Shown: one piece after another, positions 8,743 to 18,277 of the stretch
Layout of the letters: every line of letters starts with the position of its first letter
How positions within the stretch are numbered: the stretch's first letter is position 1
NCBI RefSeq assembly: GCF_014837155.1
Contig: NZ_JACYHA010000003.1
Coordinates: 248,001-312,000 of the forward strand
Length of the DNA stretch: 64,000 nt
Reading direction: 5' to 3'
Source: Litchfieldia stipae
GTDB lineage: Bacteria; Bacillota; Bacilli; Bacillales; Bacillaceae_L
Translations under genes and position numbers: made by a program
The notes under the pieces: generated by a model
Database searches by the model: none
Seen by the model: only the letters and a program-made list of their open reading frames with translations
Told to the model about the DNA's origin: nothing

Positions 8743-9801
8743 TTGTCTCAACTATTTAACAAACGTATAGCACTTATGATTTTAGTTCTCGCATTCATTG
8801 TCATGATTGGATATTTCATCCTTCCAGTTTCTTTGCCACTGATTATTGCTTTTATCACAGCATTAATGCTAGAACCACTTGTCAAATTACTACAGAGAAA
8901 AGTTAACATTAAAAGACATTTATCCGTATTAATCACATTTCTATTATTTTTATTATTAGTTGCTATATCAGGTTATTTTCTTACAACGAAAATTATCGGT
9001 GAAGCAATCAAAATAATCGAAAATGCACCTATCTTTATTAATGAAATTAATCGAGTCATCCTTGACCTTGAAAAAAACTTGGCTTATCGCTCTCAGGACT
9101 TGCCACCTGAATTTGTCGAGGCAATTAGAAAACAAATAGAAGGATTTTTATCAACACTTCAAACGTATATCGTTTCTTACTTTAATATTAACAACTTAAA
9201 ATCATTGCTAACAAATATTCCAAACTATTTAGTTAGCTTTCTCGTCTACATGATTGCTTTGTTCTTGTTTATGATAGACATTCCTAATATGAGAGAAAGG
9301 GTCAATGCGCACTTAACCGAAAAAACAGCTGATAAAGTGAACTTCATGGTTTCTAGATTATCCTACGTAGTGCTTGGATTTGTAAAAGCTCAATTCCTTG
9401 TTAGTTTACTTATCTTCATCGCTTCATTAATTGGCTTATTTATCATTGCACCAGAAGTAGCCTTAGTTATGGCATTTGTTATTTGGATCATTGATATCAT
9501 ACCAATTATAGGTTCGATTATAATCATGCTCCCATGGGCCATGTTTCATCTAATGACAGGTGATGTTGTATTAGGAACAAAACTAGCAATCCTTGGAGCC
9601 ATATTATTAATTATTCGTCGTACAATTGAACCAAAGGTAATGGGTAGCCATATTGGCTTGTCTCCACTATCTACCTTAATTGCTATGTATTTAGGATTGA
9701 AATTATTTGGCTTACTCGGGTTTATTATCGGACCGATGATCCTCATTGCATTTAATTCAGCGAGAGAAGCTGGAATAATCAAGCTCAATTTCAAAATTTA
9801 A
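8743..9801 (+). CDS. YtvI-like AI-2E family membrane protein
   Basis: A 352-residue polytopic protein of the AI-2E/PerM family, with about eight hydrophobic segments in the usual pattern: two N-terminal pairs, a soluble region (about 95-150), then a C-terminal bundle with IDIIPIIGS and the conserved EPKVMGSHIGLSPLSTLIAMYLG. It resembles the sporulation-linked YtvI branch more than typical exporters. The start is TTG 8743 behind GGAAAGGAG. It is monocistronic and convergent with the GNAT gene, with repeat copy C starting directly after its stop. Confidence 0.85.
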   Translation: MSQLFNKRIALMILVLAFIVMIGYFILPVSLPLIIAFITALMLEPLVKLLQRKVNIKRHLSVLITFLLFLLLVAISGYFLTTKIIGEAIKIIENAPIFINEINRVILDLEKNLAYRSQDLPPEFVEAIRKQIEGFLSTLQTYIVSYFNINNLKSLLTNIPNYLVSFLVYMIALFLFMIDIPNMRERVNAHLTEKTADKVNFMVSRLSYVVLGFVKAQFLVSLLIFIASLIGLFIIAPEVALVMAFVIWIIDIIPIIGSIIIMLPWAMFHLMTGDVVLGTKLAILGAILLIIRRTIEPKVMGSHIGLSPLSTLIAMYLGLKLFGLLGFIIGPMILIAFNSAREAGIIKLNFKI

Positions 9802-9975
9802 GGCTGTTTTCGTATACATTGTTGCTTTTAATACCCGCAGCCTGAATACACTCCGCGTCCTATGGGGTGACTGGTGAGCCTCCTCGTTCCACGGGAGTCT
9901 TGAGTGTATTCAGTCTGCTAGAAATTTATTCTCAATTAATTTATCTCAAAAACAACAAACTTTGAGAAAACAGCC
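9802..9975. repeat. Dispersed MITE-like repeat, copy C (complete)
   Basis: A 174-bp element from GGCTGTTTTC (9802) to GAAAACAGCC (9975). The inner arms are GCAGCCTGAATACACT and AGTGTATTCAGTCTGC (one mismatch in the second arm). It begins immediately after the ytvI-like stop codon, so the element may supply the end of that transcript. Confidence 0.9.
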
Positions 9976-9981
9976 AAATTT

Positions 9982-10010
9982 AAAAAAGGTGGGGACCTCC
10001 CACCTTTTTT
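9982..10010. terminator. Bidirectional terminator
   Basis: A 12-bp stem, AAAAAAGGTGGG (9982-9993) / CCCACCTTTTTT (9999-10010), with a 5-base loop. It overlaps the stop codon of the converging acetyltransferase gene. Confidence 0.92.
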
Positions 10011-10518
10011 AAATGGCTTCACCCATTTCCCACTTTAGAAATGCCCCTTCTTTTTTAGTACATCTCATCCCCAATTTTTCAAATAATCTAATCGTTTGAA
10101 AATTACTATCACTACATTCAGTTATGACTTTTTTCGCTTCTGTTTGTGTAATAATCCATTCCATTAAAGCATCTACAGCCTCATAGGTTAAACTAGAATC
10201 CTTGAGATCCTTCACCATATTAAAATATATATTCACAACTCCCCTTTTATCTGGTTTCCCTTGTAGATAAATATCGCCAATAATCGTTTTGTCCATATAA
10301 TCAATAATTAACCATAAGCCCCATCCATAGACTGACTCATCCTTCTCTAAATTTTCTATATAAATCGGAAGCATGCTTGTAATTAATGGAGATGGCCATT
10401 CTCTAGGAATGATAATTGGCGATCTTTGTTCGAGTTCCTGCCGATGAAAAACAAGTGATTTCGCGATATCCAGGGAACAAGGTACAATCAATAAGCGTTC
10501 CGTAAAGATTTCAATCAT
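10009..10518 (-). CDS. GNAT-family N-acetyltransferase (RimJ/RimL type)
   Basis: A 169-residue acetyl-CoA-dependent acetyltransferase. It opens with the RimJ/RimL signature TERLLIVPCSLDIA, has GWGLWLIIDYMDKTIIGDIYL as the central strands, and ends with the acceptor-side segment SDSNFQTIRLFEKLGMRC typical of GNAT motif B. The substrate is unknown. The ATG at 10518 is preceded by GGGAGAG. It is the only gene of its unit, between the ytvI-like gene and the cta region. Confidence 0.85.
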   Translation of the reverse strand: MIEIFTERLLIVPCSLDIAKSLVFHRQELEQRSPIIIPREWPSPLITSMLPIYIENLEKDESVYGWGLWLIIDYMDKTIIGDIYLQGKPDKRGVVNIYFNMVKDLKDSSLTYEAVDALMEWIITQTEAKKVITECSDSNFQTIRLFEKLGMRCTKKEGAFLKWEMGEAI

Positions 10519-10696
10519 TTATACATCTCTCCCTTTCTTCCGTTTAGTACTGTTCACAAGTAAGAATAAAAGTTCATTTTATCACTATATACTGTGAATA
10601 ATGCTATATCGTATGTTCAAAAGGAGCTGCATTATGTAATAGTAAGTCTATTTGTCTAAATAAAAGGCTGTTTTCGTTCAAATCTAAAAAAAGCCA

Positions 10697-10739
10697 ATTA
10701 AAAAAAGGTGTTATAGAATATCCTATTCCATAACACCTT
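10697..10739 (-). terminator. Terminator of ctaM
   Basis: A long hairpin, AAGGTGTTAT (10705-10714) / ATAACACCTT (10730-10739) with inner GAATA/TATTC pairs. On the minus strand it is followed by a run of seven T. Confidence 0.9.
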
Positions 10740-10749
10740 ATACATATTA

Positions 10750-11217
10750 CTAAAACCCTAATATCGCCTTAATAACCGAGGTGGTTTCTCCCCCATGGTA
10801 AAAAACATATAATAATAAGTAGACCGCCACACCTGTTGTAGCAGTAAAGAACCAAATAACACTTGTAATTGGACCGAGTTTTTTATGCTTTTTTAACTGG
10901 TTTTTATATCCTGTCCATAACGTAACAATCCCAAAAACAGCACCAGTGGTAGCAAGAAAAATATGAAAAATTAAAAACACAGTATAGTAAATTTTAATAT
11001 CGTCCGGCCCACCAAACTGAGTATTCCCAACAAAAATAGTTCTAGAAGCATAAATCACGAAAAAAATGATAGCAAACACTGCTGCTAAAAACATCGCCTT
11101 TTTATGTGCTTCAATATTTCTCTTTTTAATCAGATACCAGCCTATTGCTACAGTGATTGCACTCAAAGCAATAAAGATAGTACTGATTGTAGGTAAAATT
11201 GGTAACGAAGTTGTCAT
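10750..11217 (-). CDS. ctaM: CtaM-like DUF420 membrane protein, heme-copper oxidase maturation
   Basis: A 155-residue DUF420 protein with four or five membrane helices. Conserved histidines lie in helix-loop regions (RNIEAHKKAM, LIFHIFLATTG, KLKKHKKLG-type loop). Homologues (S. aureus CtaM, B. subtilis YozB) are needed to make active heme-copper oxidases. The frame is open further upstream, but MTTSLPILPT at 11217 follows AGAGG with a 7-base gap, while the upstream extension is charged and unlike the family. It sits directly after ctaG, which fits the role. Confidence 0.88.
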   Translation of the reverse strand: MTTSLPILPTISTIFIALSAITVAIGWYLIKKRNIEAHKKAMFLAAVFAIIFFVIYASRTIFVGNTQFGGPDDIKIYYTVFLIFHIFLATTGAVFGIVTLWTGYKNQLKKHKKLGPITSVIWFFTATTGVAVYLLLYVFYHGGETTSVIKAILGF

Positions 11218-11293
11218 AATATATCCTCTCTTAAATAAAGTATCTCTGTTAATTTTAGTAGAGTTACACATAATTTGCAATGAAATGTGAATG

Positions 11294-11346
11294 AAAAAAG
11301 AGTACCTAAACCACAATGTTCATAATTATGGAAATTAAAGGTACTC
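11294..11346 (-). terminator. Terminator of ctaG
   Basis: Stem GAGTACCT (11300-11307) / AGGTACTC (11339-11346), followed on the minus strand by six T. It separates ctaG from ctaM, so ctaM should have its own promoter or depend on read-through. Confidence 0.8.
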
Positions 11347-11358
11347 ATGCATAAGATC

Positions 11359-12261
11359 TTATTTAATTGGCTGTGGATTTAATAAATCAGCATCCACTTC
11401 ATCCACTTCTTGTTCTTTTCTCACCCATTGGAAGAAAATCACTCCCAATATAGTACCATAAACAATTTCTTGGATGATTTTCATAATAACTCCACCTAAT
11501 TGCTGATCTTCAACTAATGGTAACGAATTAAACATTTGAGGTCCAACTAAGTCGATTGATGCTAGCATACTAGCCGGAACACACAGTTCAAGAGCTGTTG
11601 CCCATGCTGTTGGATCTGTATAGGTTGCGTATAAAGGAGTATCTGCAAAAATAATTAACGCACACGCAGGAGTTAATAATATCCCATCTGCAAAGATATA
11701 TCCAACTCTCTTCAACCCATTTAAGGTTTGCCATTCAGGTAATGGGTTAATTAAAGGCCACCACATCATAATAGAGGCAATGAAAAGGACAGCAGTTGTA
11801 AAGGCGTGAAGAAGCATATCTGTCTTTACCACATCAAAAATCAGTGGTATATGATAGAAAGAAAATACCCCATTAAAGAATAGTAAGGCAAACAATGGTA
11901 AAGTTAAAAATTTAAAAAATGGTTTAACAAATCGATTATTAACAATCAATCGTAATATCCAATGAGGTAAACCAAGAATAAGTAATGGTGGAACGACTAA
12001 ATATAACACTGCCATTTGTGTCATATGCGCACTAAACATTAAATGCCCTAGTAAATCAACAGGACTCCCTTTGCACACATAGACTAGTAACATTGCAATT
12101 GTAAAAAAGGTTATCTGCTTATTAGTTGCTTTTTCCGTATTTGAAAAACGATTTCTTAATGGACCTATTAATAAGAAATATCCAACTGTAATTGCTAGAA
12201 TCACTAGAAAAAAATAAGGACTCCATAAAGCACGAAAACCAAAAATATCAATAGACATCAT
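11359..12261 (-). CDS. ctaG: CtaG, caa3-type cytochrome c oxidase assembly factor
   Basis: A 300-residue membrane protein of the caa3_CtaG family, needed in B. subtilis for active caa3 oxidase and thought to help build the CuB centre. About seven hydrophobic helices are visible, with conserved GHLMFSAHMTQM, the PPLLILGLPHW stretch and SFYHIPLIFD. The end is acidic and polar (KEQEVDEVDADL). The gene follows ctaF after a terminator, so it is probably transcribed separately or by read-through. Confidence 0.95.
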   Translation of the reverse strand: MMSIDIFGFRALWSPYFFLVILAITVGYFLLIGPLRNRFSNTEKATNKQITFFTIAMLLVYVCKGSPVDLLGHLMFSAHMTQMAVLYLVVPPLLILGLPHWILRLIVNNRFVKPFFKFLTLPLFALLFFNGVFSFYHIPLIFDVVKTDMLLHAFTTAVLFIASIMMWWPLINPLPEWQTLNGLKRVGYIFADGILLTPACALIIFADTPLYATYTDPTAWATALELCVPASMLASIDLVGPQMFNSLPLVEDQQLGGVIMKIIQEIVYGTILGVIFFQWVRKEQEVDEVDADLLNPQPIK

Positions 12262-12361
12262 AAAACACCTACCTTAAAAATTAACCCTCAGTTAGTTTAA
12301 ATTATACAGCTTAGGGCACACATATTCAAATCAATAGATGGGAGCTCCTATCAATTTCCCT

Positions 12362-12394
12362 TAAAAAAAGAAAACCGGCAATGCTGCCGGTTTT
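12362..12394 (-). terminator. Terminator of the ctaCDEF operon
   Basis: A perfect stem, AAAACCGGCA (12371-12380) / TGCCGGTTTT (12385-12394), with an ATGC loop and a T-rich tract on the minus strand, 20 bases after the ctaF stop. Confidence 0.93.
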
Positions 12395-12413
12395 TCTTTT
12401 TTTAGCTTAAGAT

Positions 12414-12746
12414 TTACCACCAAATGATCGTCACAAAAGCTAATACAGTTATTAAGCCAACTAATACTCCTGAATACAAGAATAGTGCTGGCGCTTCATG
12501 TCCTTTATGACTCATATGCATAAAATAATAAAGTTGAAAGATAAGCTGCACAACAGCTAATAGAATGATAAATGGTACAGTAAACCAACCACTAAAATCA
12601 AATGCCACTGCAGCGAACGCCATTAACGTTAAAAAGAGTGTAATGGCAAATGTAACTAGCTGGTGTCTCATATCCTCTGCATTTTTTCTTCTACGATAGG
12701 CTAAATCAACTTTTGGGTTTCCTGAATTAGAATGATTTGTCACCAT
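12414..12746 (-). CDS. ctaF: Cytochrome c oxidase (caa3) subunit IV, CtaF
   Basis: A 110-residue small subunit with three membrane helices (about 28-50, 54-76, 84-108) and the conserved QLYYFMHMSHKG between helices two and three. It is the last gene of the oxidase operon, 3 bases after ctaE, so translation is probably coupled. Confidence 0.95.
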   Translation of the reverse strand: MVTNHSNSGNPKVDLAYRRRKNAEDMRHQLVTFAITLFLTLMAFAAVAFDFSGWFTVPFIILLAVVQLIFQLYYFMHMSHKGHEAPALFLYSGVLVGLITVLAFVTIIWW

Positions 12747-12749
12747 TGT

Positions 12750-13370
12750 TTATCCCACCATCCCCATTAAGTATACGACAGTGAAAATGAAGATCCACAC
12801 TACGTCGATGAAATGCCAGTAAAGGCTTGCTACATAATATTTAGGTGCATTATATAAATCAAGTCCACGGCCTGCATTTCTAAACATTAATGTAATAATC
12901 CATAGTAATCCGAATGCTACGTGAGCACCGTGAGTTCCTACTAAAACATAGAATGCAGAACCAAAAGCACTACTTGTTATTGTATGCTCAAGGTGTACAT
13001 AGTGATTGAATTCATAAATTTCAAGCGCTAAGAATCCAGCACCAAGTAATACTGTAATTCCTAACCATAGCTGCATCTTCTTGAAATCAAAATTCTTCAT
13101 ATGATACATTGCGTACACACTAGTTAATGAGCTTGTTAAAAGTATCATTGTAGCAAAGAACACAAGTGGTAAATCAAATAATTCTTGACTTGTAGGACCA
13201 CCATTTGTTTTATCTCTGAGTGCTAAGAATGTCGCAAACAGAGATGCGAATAAAACAGTTTCTCCACCTAAGAATAACCAAAAACCTAAAAATTTATTTT
13301 TCCCTTCGAGGGTCGCTTTTTCCGGTGATGCAGGAAATGTTTCTGCAGTTAATTTCTCTTCAACATGCAT
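12750..13370 (-). CDS. ctaE: Cytochrome c oxidase (caa3) subunit III, CtaE
   Basis: A 206-residue subunit III with five membrane helices and the conserved GTHGAHVAFGLLW and YWHFIDVVWIFIFTVVYL motifs. Its ATG overlaps the ctaD stop as TAATG, an arrangement that usually couples translation of neighbouring subunits. It is a bacterial short form lacking the first two helices of the mitochondrial protein. Confidence 0.97.
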   Translation of the reverse strand: MHVEEKLTAETFPASPEKATLEGKNKFLGFWLFLGGETVLFASLFATFLALRDKTNGGPTSQELFDLPLVFFATMILLTSSLTSVYAMYHMKNFDFKKMQLWLGITVLLGAGFLALEIYEFNHYVHLEHTITSSAFGSAFYVLVGTHGAHVAFGLLWIITLMFRNAGRGLDLYNAPKYYVASLYWHFIDVVWIFIFTVVYLMGMVG

Positions 13371-15250
13371 TATGCCTTAACCCCCTTATTGTCATCATCA
13401 TCCATTAATTCCTCTTTATGAATATGGTAACCATGGTCATCAATGACAGAACGTAAGAACATGGAACCGAATGTGATTGCCATACCAACAAAGATTAATG
13501 GGATTGCCCAACTATCATGCTTATCTCCAAACTGATAGATAAAGCCAAATGCAGCAACAAATAATCCTAAAGAAATCGTAAATGGTAAGAATGATCCATT
13601 TGGCATATGAATGTCACCAACTGGCTCAGCAGGTGTCATCCCTTTCTTACCAGCCATTTTCTCAACCCACAATGCATCAAGTCCACGAACTAATGGAGTT
13701 TGCTTAAAGTTATACTCTGGAGGTGGTGAAGGTATTGCCCACTCCAATGTACGACCATCTCCCCATGCATCTGCTTCAGCCTTAGGTCCATTAATAGACG
13801 TCTTCACAATATTAACAAGAAGAATTAAGGTTGAAATGGCCATTAAGAAGGCACCAACCGTACTCACAAAGTTTCCAGCTTCAAGTCCTTGTCCTTCTAA
13901 GAATGTAAAGATACGACGTGGCATCCCCATTAATCCTAGGAAATGCTGGATAAAGAACGTTAAATGGAAACCGATTAGGAATAACCAGAATGTCCATTTT
14001 CCTAACGTTTCATTTAGCATACGACCAAACATTTTAGGCCACCAATAAGTTACCCCAGCTAAAAGACCAAACACAACTCCACCAACAATAACATAATGGA
14101 AGTGAGCAACAACAAAGTACGTATCATGGAACTGATAATCTGCTGCAGCTGCTGCAAGCATTACACCAGTTACACCACCCATTGTGAATGATGGAATGAA
14201 TGCAACCGCATATAGCATTGGTACAGTGAACGTAACCTGACCACCCCATATAGTTAATAGCCAGTTGAAAATCTTAATTCCAGTTGGAACGGCAATAGCC
14301 ATCGTTGCTACTGCGAAAATAGCATTTGCAATTGGTCCTAAACCAGTTGTGAACATATGGTGAGCCCATACCATGAATCCTAAGAATCCAATAAGTACAG
14401 TTGCAAACACCATTGATGAATATCCAAATAGTCTCTTTCTTGAGAATGTTGCAAGAATCTCAGAGAAAATACCAAAAGCAGGTAGTACAAGAATATATAC
14501 TTCAGGATGTCCAAAGATCCAGAATAAGTGCTCCCAAATAATTGTATTCCCACCCATATCAGGTACGAAGAAACCTGTTCCAAATAAGCGGTCAAACATC
14601 ATTAGTGCAAGACCAACTGTAAGTGGAGGGAAAGCAAATAGAATAAGTGCTGACGCTACAAATGTAGACCAAGTGAATAATGGCATACGCATGTAAGTCA
14701 TCCCTGGAGCTCTCATATTAATAATGGTTACTAGGAAGTTAATCCCCCCTATTAATGTACCAATCCCCGATATTTGCAGACCTAGTACATAAAAGTCAAT
14801 CCCGTGTCCAGGTGAATCTAATGCTAATGATGCGTAGTTCGTCCATCCTGCATCAGGTGCTCCACCTAAGAACCAACTCATATTTAGGAATACTCCTCCG
14901 AAGAAGAATAACCAAAATCCTAGCGCATTAATGAATGGGAATGCTACATCACGTGCACCAATTTGCAGTGGCATAATTGCGTTCATTAATGCAAAAAGCA
15001 ATGGCATCGCTGCTAAGAAAATCATAGTCGTACCATGCATAGTTAAAATTTCATTGTAAAATCCTGCGCTTACAAAATTATTATCCGGAATAGCAAGTTG
15101 AATCCGGATAAACATTGCTTCTAATCCTCCAACTAAGAAGAAGAAGCCACCGGCGATAAGATAAAGGACGGCGATTTTTTTATGATCAACTGTTGTTAAA
15201 TAATCCCACACAGTTGCGCCAAATCCTTTTTTCTGAGTTAACGTACTCAC
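13370..15250 (-). CDS. ctaD: Cytochrome c oxidase (caa3) subunit I, CtaD
   Basis: The catalytic 626-residue subunit. All metal ligands can be read: H72 and H385 for the low-spin heme, H383 for the high-spin heme, H248, H297 and H298 for CuB, and Y252 for the His-Tyr crosslink (in HPEVYILVLPAFG). It has twelve core helices plus a C-terminal extension with extra helices, as in the caa3 type. It follows ctaC by 32 bases in the same operon. Confidence 0.98.
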   Translation of the reverse strand: MSTLTQKKGFGATVWDYLTTVDHKKIAVLYLIAGGFFFLVGGLEAMFIRIQLAIPDNNFVSAGFYNEILTMHGTTMIFLAAMPLLFALMNAIMPLQIGARDVAFPFINALGFWLFFFGGVFLNMSWFLGGAPDAGWTNYASLALDSPGHGIDFYVLGLQISGIGTLIGGINFLVTIINMRAPGMTYMRMPLFTWSTFVASALILFAFPPLTVGLALMMFDRLFGTGFFVPDMGGNTIIWEHLFWIFGHPEVYILVLPAFGIFSEILATFSRKRLFGYSSMVFATVLIGFLGFMVWAHHMFTTGLGPIANAIFAVATMAIAVPTGIKIFNWLLTIWGGQVTFTVPMLYAVAFIPSFTMGGVTGVMLAAAAADYQFHDTYFVVAHFHYVIVGGVVFGLLAGVTYWWPKMFGRMLNETLGKWTFWLFLIGFHLTFFIQHFLGLMGMPRRIFTFLEGQGLEAGNFVSTVGAFLMAISTLILLVNIVKTSINGPKAEADAWGDGRTLEWAIPSPPPEYNFKQTPLVRGLDALWVEKMAGKKGMTPAEPVGDIHMPNGSFLPFTISLGLFVAAFGFIYQFGDKHDSWAIPLIFVGMAITFGSMFLRSVIDDHGYHIHKEELMDDDDNKGVKA

Positions 15251-15282
15251 TATGTAACCTCCCTTTTATCTAATTTCTTTCA

Positions 15283-16353
15283 TTAATCTTGAACTTTTAG
15301 ACCTAGAAGATACTCCGCTAATGCATCAAGCTCTTCTTCTGTCATTCCTTCATGATCATAACTATAAGACATTTTGTTTCCAGGCTTAGCTGCTTCTGGA
15401 TCCTTAAGCCATTTTTTAAGATTTTCTTCAGTGAATTCATATCGACCAGCAATACTTGAACGCTCACCAAAGTTTGCTAAGTTAGGTGCAGTTGGTCGTT
15501 GTTCTTTAGAATCAATCGCATGACATGCAATACAATTATATGTAGTGAATAATTCTTCACCTTGAGCTGCTAGATCGGAAGCTGGTTCACTAACCTCAGC
15601 ATTTTGCATATCTGATACCCATTGATCAAACTCTTCTCTTGGTAGAGGCTTTACTTTAAAGTCCATTAAAGCATGTGAAGGTCCACAAAGCTCTGCACAT
15701 TTACCATAGAAAAGACCATCAGCTTTATCAGTTCCTTCTTGGCTGAACTCTAACCAGAATCGGTTAACGTTTTCTGTATTAGTATCCATTTTTCCACCTA
15801 CTGATGGAATCCAGAATGAATGCTTCACATCAGAAGCCTTCAAATTAAAATATACTCTCTCATCTGTTGGTACAATAAGCTCTTGTCCTGTAACGATACC
15901 TAAGTCTGGATATTCAAATTCCCACCAATATAGATTTGCAGTTACATTTACAACAATCGCATTTTCATCTCTTGTCTCTTCCTCCATCGGAGAAACATCT
16001 GCTAACTTAAATGTAGCGGAGACAACAGGAACAGCTAACACAATAAGTAATAAAATCGGAATAATAGTCCAGATCATTTCTAGTTTATGACTGCCCTCTA
16101 CTTGCTTTGGAATAATTGCCTCGTCACCTTTTTTACGACGGAAACGAACAACAACATAAACAAATAGAATTGAAACAACAATAATTACCAGAACCATAAT
16201 TGCGGTACTTAGCAACATTAAATTGTACTGGATATCTGCAACTTCACCAGCTGGTTGAAGCGTAGATAAGTATGGTTTACCGCAACCTGCTAACAGTAGC
16301 GCCATTAAACCAAATAATGAAAAAAAGCGCATATTTGGTAGCCAATTTTTCAT
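15283..16353 (-). CDS. ctaC: Cytochrome c oxidase (caa3) subunit II with fused cytochrome c, CtaC
   Basis: A 356-residue lipoprotein (lipobox cysteine C24 in LLLAGC) with two membrane helices (about 43-70 and 94-115). A CuA domain follows with H178, C219, C223, H227 and M230 (KCAELCGPSHALM). A C-terminal cytochrome c domain has CIACH (C274, C277, H278) and probable axial Met M328. This fusion defines the caa3 type. An upstream in-frame stretch is open to 16431, but M at 16353 begins the signal peptide; its GAGGGG site is about 12 bases away. Confidence 0.97.
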   Translation of the reverse strand: MKNWLPNMRFFSLFGLMALLLAGCGKPYLSTLQPAGEVADIQYNLMLLSTAIMVLVIIVVSILFVYVVVRFRRKKGDEAIIPKQVEGSHKLEMIWTIIPILLLIVLAVPVVSATFKLADVSPMEEETRDENAIVVNVTANLYWWEFEYPDLGIVTGQELIVPTDERVYFNLKASDVKHSFWIPSVGGKMDTNTENVNRFWLEFSQEGTDKADGLFYGKCAELCGPSHALMDFKVKPLPREEFDQWVSDMQNAEVSEPASDLAAQGEELFTTYNCIACHAIDSKEQRPTAPNLANFGERSSIAGRYEFTEENLKKWLKDPEAAKPGNKMSYSYDHEGMTEEELDALAEYLLGLKVQD

Positions 16354-16480
16354 AGCGAAATCAAACCCCTCTTTCAAATTTAATAATTGAATATCTTCTT
16401 CAACTGAATCAACTACTATCAACATCCCCAATGCTCAAACTCATTCAAGTAAAAAATGTAATTCTTAGTATGTACGGGGA

Positions 16481-16499
16481 GCGTGAAAAAATTTCACGC
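16481..16499. promoter_or_regulatory. Inverted repeat between ctaB and ctaC
   Basis: An 8-bp stem, GCGTGAAA (16481-16488) / TTTCACGC (16492-16499), with a 3-base loop and no T tract on the minus strand, so it is not a typical terminator. It lies about 130 bases before ctaC, where a separate ctaC promoter is expected. It could be an operator or an RNA processing hairpin. Confidence 0.4.
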
Positions 16500-16629
16500 G
16501 AATCCCTAAAACTCTACCTGAATTTCTTAAGCGATAGCAGTATGAATCAATTTAATAGAAGATACAAATTCCTTCTATATATAATTTTCATGGAGAAAGA
16601 ATTACCATATTCATCAAAAGCCATTCATA

Positions 16630-17565
16630 TTAGATAGCTGTAACAATCACCATTGCTACAAACAGAATGGTCAAATAGTTCAGTGAGTATACAAACATAT
16701 ACTTTGACCATTTGATATCATCTTTCATTTTGAAGCCCATTAACCCAATCGCTAACCAACCTAAATTCAACAATGTTGCAAGAATCAGGAATGGAACTCC
16801 CAATGAAAACAGGTAAAAAGGTAATGGTAATAAACATGCTACCCACACTACCATTTGTCTTTTTGTTACTGCAAAGCCATGGACAACTGGCAGCATTGGA
16901 ATACCTGCATTTCTATACTCTTCGCAACGTTTCATTGCAATCGCAAGGAAATGTGGTGGCTGCCATATAAACATGATTAAGAATAATACCCAAGCAATCG
17001 TATGAAGATTTGCATCAATAGCAGCCCATCCAATTAAAGGCGGTACCGCACCAGAAATACTACCAATTACTGTATTAATAGTGTATCTACGTTTTGACCA
17101 CATAGTGTATAAGAAAACATATGTCACAAAACCAATGACTCCAATTAATGCAGCAGTTAATGTTGTTAGTAGAAGAAAAATTGTTCCTAAAAGAGTAAGA
17201 ACAATCCCCATATATAAAACATGTTTTGGAGCAACCTTCCCTGTTACAGTAGGTCGATCTTTTGTTCGCTCCATTAAATGGTCTATATCGCGATCATAAT
17301 AATTATTTATTGCACAAGATCCTGCAATAACTAAAGAAGAACCAAGTAACGCAAATATCACTGTACTTATATTCGCAATCAAACCTTCACCAGTGAAATA
17401 CAGCGCTAACCAAATACCGGTGAAGGTTGTGATAAAGTTAGAATTAACAATTCCTATCTTTATTAACGCCAGAAAATCCTTAAGAATTGTTTTCTTATCC
17501 AATTCTTGAGGACTATTGTTATCGATATGAGAAACTGCGTCAGGCAATGTTCTCGTATTTTCCAT
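16630..17565 (-). CDS. ctaB: Protoheme IX farnesyltransferase (heme O synthase), CtaB
   Basis: It makes heme O from heme B and farnesyl diphosphate, the first step to the heme A used by CtaD. The 311-residue protein has about nine helices and both aspartate-rich motifs ([19 protein letters not shown]; later [17 protein letters not shown]). I start it at ATG 17565, where AGGGAGG lies 9 bases upstream; upstream in-frame codons lack such a site. It is first in the minus-strand oxidase run, divergent from ctaA. Confidence 0.96.
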   Translation of the reverse strand: MENTRTLPDAVSHIDNNSPQELDKKTILKDFLALIKIGIVNSNFITTFTGIWLALYFTGEGLIANISTVIFALLGSSLVIAGSCAINNYYDRDIDHLMERTKDRPTVTGKVAPKHVLYMGIVLTLLGTIFLLLTTLTAALIGVIGFVTYVFLYTMWSKRRYTINTVIGSISGAVPPLIGWAAIDANLHTIAWVLFLIMFIWQPPHFLAIAMKRCEEYRNAGIPMLPVVHGFAVTKRQMVVWVACLLPLPFYLFSLGVPFLILATLLNLGWLAIGLMGFKMKDDIKWSKYMFVYSLNYLTILFVAMVIVTAI

Positions 17566-18277
17566 ATTCAAAATCCTCCCTGTTGGAAACCGCGTTCCCA
17601 TATAGCATTTACAACCATTTAGTATATTACTAAAAGTCGTCATCTTCTGCACTCTAAAATCTATTTTATAACCGTTTGCAATTTAGTTCATGTATTACGA
17701 ATTTTTGCAACGTTGTTATAGTAAGAACAGGGTAGAACGACAATCAATTGTAATAAATTATATTAAAAAACCCCTTCTTTGTATATTAAACCATACTTTT
17801 GATTCGAATTGTGAACAATTTTTGAATAAAATTTGACTTTTTTGTGACCTTAAATCTTCTTTTGCTCTTTTAACTATTATACACGCATTATTAAAAAATC
17901 ATATCCCTTATCTTTTATTACATCTTCCAAAAAGCACTGTATTATTTACTATTTACACAATATTAATAGTGAATACCTCTGATCATTTCCTCTTTAATTA
18001 CTATATCCTATTCAATTATTTAACATTTATATCTAGCAAACTCTAATCAACAATCATCCTTTTTTCATAGCACCTGTATTTACATTTGTTTATCATTTTT
18101 ACTTTGATATTTCTTTTGAATTAATATATCATTATAGTCGTATATTTTCAGTGAGCGGATCTTACTCACTCCTTTAAAATACATATGTTTTGGTTGATTT
18201 AAGACTAATTTTTTCTCGAATTTTACTCTCAAAATCAACACATTTGAAAATATTTATGAAGATAGAAGGTGGATGTG
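17566..18277. promoter_or_regulatory. Long divergent ctaB-ctaA intergenic region
   Basis: About 710 very AT-rich bases with no convincing gene on either strand. Near 17808-17852 it holds TTGTGAACA and TTTGTGACC elements, resembling the ResD-type TTTGTGAAT pattern and half of a Rex-type TTGTGA site. A GTGAG/CTCAC inverted repeat lies at 18152-18169. In B. subtilis this region is controlled by ResDE. I cannot fix the -10 and -35 boxes. Confidence 0.4.

Noticed and set aside
9802..9975. Reading repeat copy C as a simple terminator
   Set aside because: The same 170-bp structure with the same ends occurs at four other places, including upstream of ylbC, so it is a repeat element rather than a dedicated terminator.
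13611..14048. A 145-codon frame antisense to ctaD
   Set aside because: It is an accidental frame opposite a strongly conserved oxidase gene, with no SD or family resemblance.
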